This document shows, in pieces, positions 1 through 6,022 of a DNA stretch of 7,962 bases (positions are counted from its first letter, which is position 1; each line of letters begins with the position of its first letter). The notes beneath the pieces were generated by a model, which saw only the letters and a program-made list of their open reading frames with translations, was not told the DNA's origin and ran no database searches. The translations under genes were made by a program, and so were the position numbers. This stretch comes from Spirochaeta_B sp964398645 (GTDB lineage Bacteria > Spirochaetota > Spirochaetia > DSM-27196 > DSM-8902), in the NCBI GenBank assembly GCA_964398645.1, contig CAYNNU010000103.1, positions 1-7,962 of the forward strand, read 5' to 3'.

Positions 1-486
1 CCCCAAACGCCCGCCAGTAACCGCCACTGCCACCGAAACCAAATTCGAGATTCCAGCACCGGCAACCGCCACATCGTTCAAACCGATATGCTCGCATAAT
101 ACCTTTTCGTCCCGAATGACCCGCGCCCGCAACATCAGCCGTTGGTAATCAGCAACCCGCCCCTGCTCATAATCACAAAAGACCTGGTACCACTCGCTGG
201 CAGCAACCTCAGTAATAAAACCAAAACTGCCCAAATTCACCGGCAATATTGGAATGCCGCGCCCAGCCAGCAGTCGAGCACAAAACAGAACCGTTCCGTC
301 ACCCCCCAAGCTTATCGCCAAATCTGCTGCAGGAATGTCTTCCTTAAACGACTCGCCGGTAAAACGGCACACCGAAACAGCCAAACCACGACCTTCCAGC
401 CGCTCCTGGATATCACTAATCATTCTTCCAGCGTCTGCTTTTTGTGTGTTGGCCATTATCAGTACAGAACGAATCGTTTTTTTCAT
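1..486 (-). CDS. nadK: NAD kinase, N-terminal part (cut by window edge)
   Basis: ATP-dependent NAD kinase makes NADP+ from NAD+ in the cytoplasm. The reading frame is open from the ATG at 484-486 to base 1, giving 162 residues, about half of the usual 280-300. Seen in the translation: an N-terminal strand of the Rossmann-like domain (VLIMANTQKADAG, residues 8-20), the family hallmark GGDGT at 61-65 with the catalytic Asp63, the following NLGSFGFITE at 84-93, and the start of the second domain with LNDV near 136-139, the family's NE/ND motif. An in-frame stop (TGA, 511-513) lies just upstream and no other start codon lies between it and the ATG. No convincing Shine-Dalgarno precedes the ATG; a promoter ends only 7 nt before it. 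It is the third gene after cheW and a DegT-like gene, 65 bp downstream of the latter. Family assignment is secure; the C-terminal half is outside the window. Confidence 0.93.
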   Translation of the reverse strand, partial: MKKTIRSVLIMANTQKADAGRMISDIQERLEGRGLAVSVCRFTGESFKEDIPAADLAISLGGDGTVLFCARLLAGRGIPILPVNLGSFGFITEVAASEWYQVFCDYEQGRVADYQRLMLRARVIRDEKVLCEHIGLNDVAVAGAGISNLVSVAVAVTGGRLG

Positions 487-493
487 TGTCTTA

Positions 494-522
494 ACTATAC
501 TTACACTTGTTCAGGCTGTAAA
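494..522 (-). promoter_or_regulatory. Sigma70-type promoter for nadK, likely giving a leaderless mRNA
   Basis: On the minus strand a -35 box TTTACA (517-522, 5 of 6 consensus bases) is separated by exactly 17 bp from a -10 box TATAGT (494-499, 5 of 6). Only seven bases (taagaca) separate the -10 box from the nadK ATG, so transcription should start at or one base before the start codon. This fits the absence of a Shine-Dalgarno there. Inference from sequence only. Confidence 0.6.
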
Positions 523-551
523 GATTGAGACAGTTAGGTAAAAAAACAAAT

Positions 552-1694
552 TTATGGCAAGCTTATCAAAATTCTGGATATTTCCTGTACCTGCAGGTTG
601 GTAAGCGAAGGATATAAAGGAAATAGCAAGGTCTGCCGCCACAAGCGCGCAGCCTCTGGAACCGCGCTTGTACTGCACACTAGCTGATCCTCCTCGGAAG
701 CAGTCGTTTCCTGCCCCGGTTCCAAACCGTAGGCATCAATGATACTCCCCTCGTAGGCAGATCGGGTGTCCACACCCTTTTTGGCAGCATACTGCTGCGC
801 ATCATTGCGCCCAGTCTGCACAACAACCGGAAGCCCATAATGCACCCGCCCAGCCCCTTCGGCCTGAACCAGCAAGCTGTGCCGGGACTGCTGTACTGCC
901 CGCTGCAGTACAGCAGCAATTTCCTTGCGGCGCTCACAACGCCGTGGTAATTCCTTCAGCTGTGCCCGCCCCAGTGCCGCATTAATATCCGGCAAAAAAT
1001 AGGCCGAAGAAAATCCGCGCGCCGCCTTATTCAATGCCGATGACTGTTTCTTACTTCTTCCCAAAACGGCAGCGCCGCCACCGGTAGTGATAATATCATC
1101 CTCTTCAAAAGAAAAAAGCACGTAATCGGCCACAATAGCCGTTTCGCACTGCTCGCCTGCCGATTCACCTGCCTGATCATCCTGTTCATCCGCAGCCCCG
1201 CCGCATACAGCGCGAAGAGCCCCACAGCTTTTACTCACATCTAAAACGAGCACATCAACCAATTCAGAAAGACTGGCAATATCCGGAACAAAGCCTAAGG
1301 AACTATCGCACACAAGGCAGGCCACCTGAAAATCCCGTTCAACTGCCATAGCCTGCTGCAAGGACTCAACAGAAACCGTTCCGTTACGCGAATCAACATC
1401 GACAAAATCAAAGGCTATGTGTGCGGCAGCTGCAGCCTCCGCATATACCCTAGGCAAAAGCGGCGAAAGCAAAATACCTTGCCCCTCTGTCAACTTTAAT
1501 GCGTCAAAAAGAACATCAAGCGCCCGGCGCATCTCCCGAAAAGCCGCACCTCCCTCAAAATCAAAAACATCAAGCAGAGCGTGCACAAAGCCATCAGAAA
1601 TCTGCCCCGGCCCCAAGGTATCATCAACCATGGTTTCCAAAACAGCTTGCATATCCCGGCGATTTACAGCGGGTCGAAACAGAGGAATACTCAC
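552..1694 (-). CDS. DegT/DnrJ/EryC1/StrS-family protein lacking the PLP-binding lysine
   Basis: A 380-residue protein with the fold-type I aminotransferase architecture of the DegT family, whose usual members are PLP enzymes of amino-sugar synthesis. Family landmarks seen: N-terminal IPLFRPAV with TLGPG near 26-30, the LDVSKSCGA block (151-159) matching the usual EDAAxxxGA, the DINAALGRAQLKEL dimer/active-site segment (236-249), and the C-terminal LLFPLYPSLT (356-365). The motif that is normally SFxxxK followed by TTGEGG reads SFEEDDIITTGGG (195-207), so Asp200 stands where the Schiff-base Lys should be. An acidic Gly/Glu/Asp-rich insert (about 166-186) lengthens the loop before it. It is therefore probably a non-aminotransferase or regulatory homologue. 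Start is GTG at 1692-1694, supported by GGAAG upstream; an ATG a few bases earlier is out of frame and stops after two codons. It lies 23 bp downstream of cheW and 65 bp before nadK. The true substrate or role is unknown. Confidence 0.85.
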   Translation of the reverse strand: MSIPLFRPAVNRRDMQAVLETMVDDTLGPGQISDGFVHALLDVFDFEGGAAFREMRRALDVLFDALKLTEGQGILLSPLLPRVYAEAAAAAHIAFDFVDVDSRNGTVSVESLQQAMAVERDFQVACLVCDSSLGFVPDIASLSELVDVLVLDVSKSCGALRAVCGGAADEQDDQAGESAGEQCETAIVADYVLFSFEEDDIITTGGGAAVLGRSKKQSSALNKAARGFSSAYFLPDINAALGRAQLKELPRRCERRKEIAAVLQRAVQQSRHSLLVQAEGAGRVHYGLPVVVQTGRNDAQQYAAKKGVDTRSAYEGSIIDAYGLEPGQETTASEEDQLVCSTSAVPEAARLWRQTLLFPLYPSLTNLQVQEISRILISLP

Positions 1695-1717
1695 GTCATT
1701 ACTTCCTTAATACAAAA

Positions 1718-2203
1718 TCAGAATTGGGAAAAATCACCAATTGCCCGTAGTTCCCGGGGATTAAACAGACGACGAATATCAAGGATGATTAAATAGCCGT
1801 CTTCTTCACGGTTAACCACTCCCTGAATATATTCCGCCCCGATACCACTTATCATTTGCGGGGGAGGCTGAATATCCTGGCCCTCAACGGTAACAACACG
1901 ATTTACTTTATCGATAATTACCGCTAGCAGCATGTCATCAATTTGAATGATGACAAAACCGCTTAACAATCTATCTTCTTCGCTCAAATCTGCCTTTTTC
2001 AAATGGAACCGCCGGTGCAAATTAATCACCGGTATAATTTCACCACGTAGATTGAAAATCCCCTCAACATAGGTAGGAGAATTCGGTATCGCACGGACTT
2101 CCTCGACCTTCACAATACCCTCAACATCCATGATATCGATTCCGTACTGTTCTTCTCCCAATTGAAAGGTTACCAACTGCATTGATTGAAATTTTCCGGA
2201 CAT
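1718..2203 (-). CDS. cheW: Chemotaxis adaptor protein CheW
   Basis: A 161-residue CheW-domain protein, the usual length for single-domain CheW. CheW bridges methyl-accepting chemoreceptors and the kinase CheA in the cytoplasmic signalling array. Seen: LVTFQLGEEQYGIDIMDVEGIV at the N terminus (strand 1 and the first helix), the conserved IPNSPTYVEGIFNLRGEIIPVINL block (about 40-63), then FVIIQIDDMLLAVIIDKV and the second-half YIQGVVNREEDGYLIILDI, all in the expected order. The start is the ATG at 2201-2203: GGGGAGGA ends 4 nt before it, whereas the TTG immediately upstream would be only 1 nt from it. It begins an apparent operon with the DegT-like gene (23 bp gap) and nadK. No CheA, CheY or CheX lies in the window, so its array partners are elsewhere. 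Confidence 0.96.
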   Translation of the reverse strand: MSGKFQSMQLVTFQLGEEQYGIDIMDVEGIVKVEEVRAIPNSPTYVEGIFNLRGEIIPVINLHRRFHLKKADLSEEDRLLSGFVIIQIDDMLLAVIIDKVNRVVTVEGQDIQPPPQMISGIGAEYIQGVVNREEDGYLIILDIRRLFNPRELRAIGDFSQF

Positions 2204-2207
2204 CAAA

Positions 2208-2215
2208 TCCTCCCC
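2208..2215 (-). promoter_or_regulatory. Shine-Dalgarno deciding the cheW start
   Basis: GGGGAGGA on the minus strand lies 4 nt before the ATG at 2201-2203. A TTG directly before that ATG would leave only 1 nt, so the ATG is the start. Confidence 0.75.
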
Positions 2216-2219
2216 TCAC

Positions 2220-2248
2220 AGCATACTCATACTTTAGGCTTTTCGCAA
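2220..2248 (-). promoter_or_regulatory. Candidate promoter for the cheW operon
   Basis: Minus-strand TTGCGA (2243-2248, 4 of 6) and TATGCT (2220-2225, 4 of 6) are spaced by 17 bp. The site lies between the tRNA terminator and the cheW Shine-Dalgarno, where a promoter is needed. The predicted leader would be very short and would start close to the Shine-Dalgarno, which lowers confidence. No sigma28-like TAAAG...GCCGATAA pair was seen. Confidence 0.35.
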
Positions 2249-2270
2249 GAGATATCACCGGACTAAGGGC

Positions 2271-2305
2271 AATAAAAAGCCCGCCTGTATAGAATACGAG
2301 CGGGC
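2271..2305 (-). terminator. Intrinsic terminator of tRNA-Leu
   Basis: On the minus strand a GCCCGC/GCGGGC stem (2300-2305 with 2279-2284) encloses a second short stem, GTAT/ATAC, around a 3-nt loop, and is followed by TTTTTATT (2278-2271). It lies about 50 bp downstream of the tRNA gene and just upstream of the cheW promoter region, so it separates tRNA transcription from the cheW operon. Confidence 0.8.
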
Positions 2306-2356
2306 CTTATGGCATACTGACAAACAATATTACTGTCTGCCCGTGGTGGATATGTT

Positions 2357-2442
2357 TACCGGAGACCGGACTTGAACCGGCACAGCTCGCAAAAGCCGGG
2401 GGATTTTAAGTCCCCTGTGTCTACCAATTCCACCACTCCGGC
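2357..2442 (-). tRNA. tRNA-Leu, anticodon UAA
   Basis: A class II (long variable arm) tRNA of 86 nt. The acceptor GCCGGAG pairs with CTCCGGT, with a G-U pair at position 1-72, and the discriminator is A. The D-loop region reads GTGGAATTGGTAGACAC, typical of bacterial tRNA-Leu. The anticodon stem GGGGA/TCCCC encloses loop CTTAAAA, giving anticodon TAA (reads UUA and UUG). A variable arm of about 16 nt and the T-arm GCCGG-TTCAAGT-CCGGT follow. CCA is not encoded: the bases after the discriminator are AAC, so the CCA end must be added by tRNA nucleotidyltransferase. It has its own promoter and terminator and is transcribed alone. Confidence 0.97.
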
Positions 2443-2452
2443 AAGCAACAGA

Positions 2453-2481
2453 ACTCTACCCTAGCCGACCAAGAGGGTCAA
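2453..2481 (-). promoter_or_regulatory. Promoter of tRNA-Leu, overlapping the tatD ribosome-binding site
   Basis: Minus-strand -35 TTGACC (2476-2481, 5 of 6) and -10 TAGAGT (2453-2458, 4 of 6) are separated by exactly 17 bp. The -10 box ends 10 bp before the tRNA 5' end, so the pre-tRNA leader would be only a few nucleotides. The -35 box ends one base before the tatD ATG and covers part of its Shine-Dalgarno on the opposite strand. Confidence 0.65.
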
Positions 2482-2482
2482 T

Positions 2483-3259
2483 ATGTATACGGATACTCAT
2501 TTCCATTATCTTGAAACAATCCAAAAAGGCTACTCCCATGATGAACTACTGACCAAAATGAAGGATGCCCACATCAGCCTAGCAATCGATGTAAGCATCC
2601 GTGGTCACATCGACATGGATCAACGGCTAAAAGCCCTGAAAGACTACCCTTTCGTATATTTTTCCGCTGGATACCACCCCGGTAGAACAAACTCCATAGC
2701 TGCACAGGAAGCCGCAAAACAACTCGAACCCTTACTGGATATTGAGCGTGTGGTTGCAGTTGGCGAAACCGGACTCGATTATTACCGAGACTATGGCGAA
2801 GCGGATGCACAAAAGCAATTATTCGCAGTACAACTGGAGCTGGCTCAGCAAAAAAAGCTTCCAGTAATCATCCACAACCGTCAAGCCAGCAAAGACGTAA
2901 TAGCCATGCTGCAAAGCATCCCTTTGAATGCCAGCGGAATAATTCATTGCTTCGATGCGGACTTGGAAAGCGCCCATCGCTTCCTGGATTTGGGTATGTA
3001 TATTTCTTTTTCCGGCAACATCACATTCAAACGCAACGAAGAACTACGAAAAATCCTTACTGAAATTCCGGATGATCGCCTGTTGCTGGAAACAGACAGC
3101 CCCTATCTCACGCCGGAGCCAAAACGCGGAAAAACAAACCATCCCGGCAGAATAATCCACAGCTACAAAATGGCGGCGCAATGTCGAAACACAACAGTAG
3201 AAAAACTGGCAAAGCAGGTACAGGAAAATACAAAAAAACTCTGCCCTCGCATACAATGA
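2483..3259 (+). CDS. tatD: TatD-family metal-dependent hydrolase (DNase)
   Basis: A 258-residue cytoplasmic TIM-barrel protein of the TatD family, which are metal-dependent 3'-5' exonucleases/DNases acting in DNA processing and repair. The metal ligands are all visible: HxH at 6-8 (DTHFH), Glu95 in GETGLDYYR, His131 in VIIHNRQA, His155 in IIHCFDAD, and Asp205 in LLLETDSPYLTPEP. Length matches the family. The C-terminal signature, usually RGKRNEP, reads RGKTNHPG here. The ATG at 2483 is preceded by GAGGG at 5 nt. The gene diverges from tRNA-Leu, with only 40 bp between them, and I see no clear plus-strand promoter in that space. It converges on the histidine kinase gene. Exact substrate in this organism is not known; it could equally be named YcfH/YabD-type. 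Confidence 0.95.
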   Translation: MYTDTHFHYLETIQKGYSHDELLTKMKDAHISLAIDVSIRGHIDMDQRLKALKDYPFVYFSAGYHPGRTNSIAAQEAAKQLEPLLDIERVVAVGETGLDYYRDYGEADAQKQLFAVQLELAQQKKLPVIIHNRQASKDVIAMLQSIPLNASGIIHCFDADLESAHRFLDLGMYISFSGNITFKRNEELRKILTEIPDDRLLLETDSPYLTPEPKRGKTNHPGRIIHSYKMAAQCRNTTVEKLAKQVQENTKKLCPRIQ

Positions 3260-3273
3260 GAACAAGCTGATAA

Positions 3274-4443
3274 TCAAGTATGGGTCGGAAGGCAAATACC
3301 TACTGTGGTCCCCTTACCCTCTGTACTTTCAACCGAAACAGTCCCACCATGAGCCTCAATAACACTTTTTACAATGACCATCCCCAAACCAGTACCACCT
3401 GATGATGATTTTGAGAAAAATGGATCAAACATCATGCCTTGAGTCTCTACATCCATACCAGAACCTGTATCTATAAATTCAATGTACAAAAAGTTTGCAT
3501 CATTCCAGGCATGCACACGCAAACTTCCTCCACTATCAAGGGCCTTTCGGGCGTTATCCGCAAGGTTGTACCACACCCGCTGCATCCGCTCCATATCAAG
3601 AAGCACAGGCCTGTCAACAAAGTTCTCCAGCACCAACTCTTTTTTCTGGTCCCGAAAAAGCTTTCCCAAAGAATGTTCAAGACGGGCAAATAATTCATCC
3701 ATCTCAACGACCGACAACTCCAAACGGATTTCGCCCCTGGAATAATCAAGTAACTCATTGGCAATACTATGCATACGCTGAATTTCCTGCAGCAATACCC
3801 CGCAATGTGCCCGCACCTTTTCCGAATCACCAGCGTGCATGTGTATCAACTCTGTATACCCTTTAATGATACTCAAGGGGTTGCGGATATCATGCAATAT
3901 GAGGGAAGACAGTTTTCCTAATGTTGATAGCCGCTCTTTGCGAAGTAACTGTTGCTGGGCTATCTGCAACTCACCATTTGCCTGAATCAATTCACGGTTC
4001 CGTTTGCGTAAATTCGTAACATAGGAAATATTTGAGCGGCGAACAATACCAGATAAAGAGCGGATAATTGACATCGCAATCCCAGGGCTCTTGCTCACCA
4101 AATACATAAAGTCTTCACGAGAAACGTACAAAAGGCGGGTATCTTCAACCACAATAACTGTAGCCGAACGTGGAACATCATCAATGAGCCCCATTTCACC
4201 AAATAAGTGACCCACACCATGTGAACCCAATCGATCCGGATGATCGGTATAATAATCCTTCCACACTTCTACGGAACCAGACTTCACAATAAAAAAGCGC
4301 TCGGCGCGTGCATGTTCAGTAAAAACCACCGCACCAGCCGGATATTGCTCGACATGGCACCGCTCGACCAAAAGACTTAGGTCATCATCAGACACATCTT
4401 TAAAAAAATATACCTCTCGTAAAAAAGACCAAACATCTTCCAC
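3274..4443 (-). CDS. Cytoplasmic histidine kinase with N-terminal cyclic-nucleotide-binding domain
   Basis: A 389-residue sensor kinase with no membrane segment. Order of domains: a cNMP-binding (CAP/FNR-like) domain at about 10-125, containing a phosphate-binding cassette FGEMGLIDDVPRSATV (81-96) that closely resembles the family consensus; a helical linker rich in Gln/Glu/Arg, likely a coiled coil (about 143-175); a HisKA dimerisation domain with phospho-acceptor His184 in the H-box HDIRNPL; and a HATPase_c domain with N-box NLADNARKAL (Asn297), G1 DTGSGMD (325-331), F-box DPFFSKS and G2 GGTGLGM (349-355). All catalytic motifs look intact. The GTG at 4441-4443 was chosen because GAGGAG lies 6 nt before it; a TTG seven codons upstream has no Shine-Dalgarno. 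No response regulator is in the window, so it is an orphan kinase here. Its position downstream of the flaA pair hints at, but does not show, a link to motility. The ligand could be cAMP, another nucleotide or none. Confidence 0.92.
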   Translation of the reverse strand: MEDVWSFLREVYFFKDVSDDDLSLLVERCHVEQYPAGAVVFTEHARAERFFIVKSGSVEVWKDYYTDHPDRLGSHGVGHLFGEMGLIDDVPRSATVIVVEDTRLLYVSREDFMYLVSKSPGIAMSIIRSLSGIVRRSNISYVTNLRKRNRELIQANGELQIAQQQLLRKERLSTLGKLSSLILHDIRNPLSIIKGYTELIHMHAGDSEKVRAHCGVLLQEIQRMHSIANELLDYSRGEIRLELSVVEMDELFARLEHSLGKLFRDQKKELVLENFVDRPVLLDMERMQRVWYNLADNARKALDSGGSLRVHAWNDANFLYIEFIDTGSGMDVETQGMMFDPFFSKSSSGGTGLGMVIVKSVIEAHGGTVSVESTEGKGTTVGICLPTHT

Positions 4444-4449
4444 CCTACG

Positions 4450-4455
4450 CTCCTC
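4450..4455 (-). promoter_or_regulatory. Shine-Dalgarno deciding the histidine kinase start
   Basis: GAGGAG on the minus strand is 6 nt from the GTG at 4441-4443. The upstream in-frame TTG (4462-4464) directly follows the terminator T-tract region and has no purine-rich site before it. Confidence 0.7.
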
Positions 4456-4467
4456 TGCAAACAAGAC

Positions 4468-4498
4468 AAAAAAACCCCGTATAACACGGGGTTTTTTT
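4468..4498 (-). terminator. Intrinsic terminator after the flaA pair
   Basis: A perfect CCCCGT/ACGGGG stem (4475-4480 and 4486-4491) with a 5-nt loop is flanked by seven A and seven T, so it is symmetrical and could work on either strand. On the minus strand it begins 16 bp after the flaA stop and ends the flaA operon. Its T-tract finishes only 24 bp before the histidine kinase start codon. Confidence 0.9.
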
Positions 4499-4514
4499 CA
4501 ACATGTTGTATCCC

Positions 4515-5237
4515 CTACCAGGAATCAACCATGTCATCTTCATCGCGCGCCTCTTCGGCAAACAAGTCAGTAACAACCCGAAGGTCATCAAAGTACACAT
4601 AATATGAACCGTATGTTTCCTCCAAAGCCGGGGTAATAACAAAACCCAGAATCCGGATTCCAGTCAGGTTACTGTAATGAATATCTCGCTGACGAATATG
4701 CGCAGGAACAGCAACTGTCAATTCTTTCCAACCGGTAAAGTTCAATTTACCCATTGGTAATACTGCCCGGTTTCCGAAATGGTCTGAAATAACCACATTC
4801 AATGTATGATTGAAGTTACGTCCAACTACCCAAACACTGATTGTTTTGGCGATACCAGGAACAACCAATGGACGGTTTGACAATACCGACAATGCAGTGG
4901 AACCGCGGCGATAAAAATTCGCCCGCACACCAAGTACGTATTCATCCGGCTCTGCTGTTCCAGTAGCTTCTTCAGCCTCAAGCGGTCGTTTATCCGCCGG
5001 AGCACCAGGAAAGCGCTGATGAGTAATAATACCCTGATCAAGCGGCATAGCCACACTCCACATACCCGGATCTTCAAACTTAGAAATCGAGATTTCCTGC
5101 AAGCGTTGCTGAGCAGTATCAGTTCCAATTTCATCTGCTGCTATCTGTCCAGCCTGCACCCGGCCACCCTGTGTCTGAGCGAACAAGCTTCCTGCAGTCG
5201 CCAGTAGGATTACCAATATAATCGTTCTTTTCATCAT
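4515..5237 (-). CDS. flaA: FlaA-family flagellar filament outer layer protein (second of pair)
   Basis: A 240-residue exported protein of the spirochaete FlaA family, which forms the sheath around the FlaB core of periplasmic flagella. An N-terminal signal peptide is visible (MKRT, then a hydrophobic stretch to about residue 20, cleavage likely after SLFA). Shared with its neighbour: a FEDP-type motif near 54-57, VWVVGRNFNHTLNV (135-148), LPMGKLNFTGWKELTVAVP (160-178), and the C-terminal YVYFDDLRVVTDL (213-225). It ends in a strongly acidic tail. The size, about 240, matches the short FlaA2-like group and not the roughly 350-residue FlaA1 of treponemes. Two adjacent ATGs are possible (5237 or 5234); AGGAG lies 4 nt from the first and 7 nt from the second, so the second may be used. 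It follows the first flaA by 12 bp and is followed by a terminator. Confidence 0.9.
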   Translation of the reverse strand: MMKRTIILVILLATAGSLFAQTQGGRVQAGQIAADEIGTDTAQQRLQEISISKFEDPGMWSVAMPLDQGIITHQRFPGAPADKRPLEAEEATGTAEPDEYVLGVRANFYRRGSTALSVLSNRPLVVPGIAKTISVWVVGRNFNHTLNVVISDHFGNRAVLPMGKLNFTGWKELTVAVPAHIRQRDIHYSNLTGIRILGFVITPALEETYGSYYVYFDDLRVVTDLFAEEARDEDDMVDSW

Positions 5238-5249
5238 CTCTCTCCTACC

Positions 5250-5978
5250 TTAGAAATTAGACCCAGATGCCTCTGACCACAGCTGATCAATCCGATTCGG
5301 ATCAGCCAGCTCCTCACCATCAAACGGCTCTTCATGCAAGTCAGTAAGTACAGTGATATGATCGATATAAATCTCAAAACCATCAACTCGTTCCGTCGGA
5401 CGGGTCCACATCAGAATTTTTACCAATTCAAGCGAACGAGTCATAGGGATATACCGTTGCCCCTGCGGAATATACGTAGGAATCTGTACCTGCAGGTTCT
5501 GCCAACCAATAAAGTTGATATTTCCTGCCGGCAAAGTATGCACTACCCCGCGATAATCGCGCAACTGCACCTCTACATAATAATTATGGTTCGAACCCCA
5601 TACCCAAAAATCCAATGATTCAGCCCTGCCGGGAATTGTAACTGGCCGAGAAACCTGGTTGCCTTCAGCATCAGTTTCCACCGGAATAAACTCAAGATAG
5701 TTATATCCAAGACGGTCAAACTGCGCCCTTGCCCCCAATGAGTGCAGTGTTACACCTTCCGGCTCATGGCGATACAATCCATCAGGCCAAGAACGGATAA
5801 ACCCATACTGGGGAAAGCCCTCAGTAACAAATTTACTTCCCTGCACAACCCAAGGGCTCGCAACAGGATCATCAAAACTTTCGATGGTTATTGTCGCTAT
5901 CCGACGAGCGGCAACAGGCGATACCAGAAGCAAGCCCAAAACCACCAGGCAGAAAGAAAGCAGAACGCTTCGCTTCAT
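5250..5978 (-). CDS. flaA: FlaA-family flagellar filament outer layer protein (first of pair)
   Basis: A 242-residue exported FlaA-family sheath protein of periplasmic flagella. The signal peptide is clear: MKRS, a hydrophobic core, and probable cleavage after SPVAA (about residue 24). Family features: ESFDDP near 33-38, FWVWGSNHNYYVEVQLRDYRG (124-144), LPAGNINFIGWQNLQVQIP (149-167), and EIYIDHITVLTDL (202-214). These align in the same order with the downstream flaA product, so the two are paralogues, although identity outside these blocks is low. AAGGAG lies about 7 nt before the ATG at 5976-5978, an optimal ribosome-binding site, in contrast to the weaker start region of several neighbours. 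It is the promoter-proximal gene of a two-gene operon. Which of the treponemal FlaA2/FlaA3 types it matches cannot be told by eye. Confidence 0.9.
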   Translation of the reverse strand: MKRSVLLSFCLVVLGLLLVSPVAARRIATITIESFDDPVASPWVVQGSKFVTEGFPQYGFIRSWPDGLYRHEPEGVTLHSLGARAQFDRLGYNYLEFIPVETDAEGNQVSRPVTIPGRAESLDFWVWGSNHNYYVEVQLRDYRGVVHTLPAGNINFIGWQNLQVQIPTYIPQGQRYIPMTRSLELVKILMWTRPTERVDGFEIYIDHITVLTDLHEEPFDGEELADPNRIDQLWSEASGSNF

Positions 5979-6022
5979 CCTCTTCTCCTTTATATATAGA
6001 ACATCGTCCAGAGTCTTAGTGA

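Noticed and set aside
142..528. Open frames on the plus strand opposite nadK, opposite the DegT-like gene and opposite the flaA genes.
   Set aside because: They have no protein-like composition or ribosome-binding sites and lie antisense to genes with clear family motifs.
523..575. T-rich stretch after the DegT-like gene stop on the minus strand, considered as a terminator before nadK.
   Set aside because: No GC-rich stem precedes the T run; only the AAGCTT palindrome is present.
585..599. A 15-nt exact match (CTGTACCTGCAGGTT) between 585-599 and 5484-5498, containing the palindrome ACCTGCAGGT.
   Set aside because: Both copies encode the same short peptide (NLQVQ) on the minus strand inside real genes with the same codons. 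No further copies were noticed, so chance is the simplest explanation.
2204..2270. A TAAAGTAT sequence upstream of cheW, considered as a sigma28 flagellar promoter.
   Set aside because: No GCCGATAA-like -10 element lies at the required distance.
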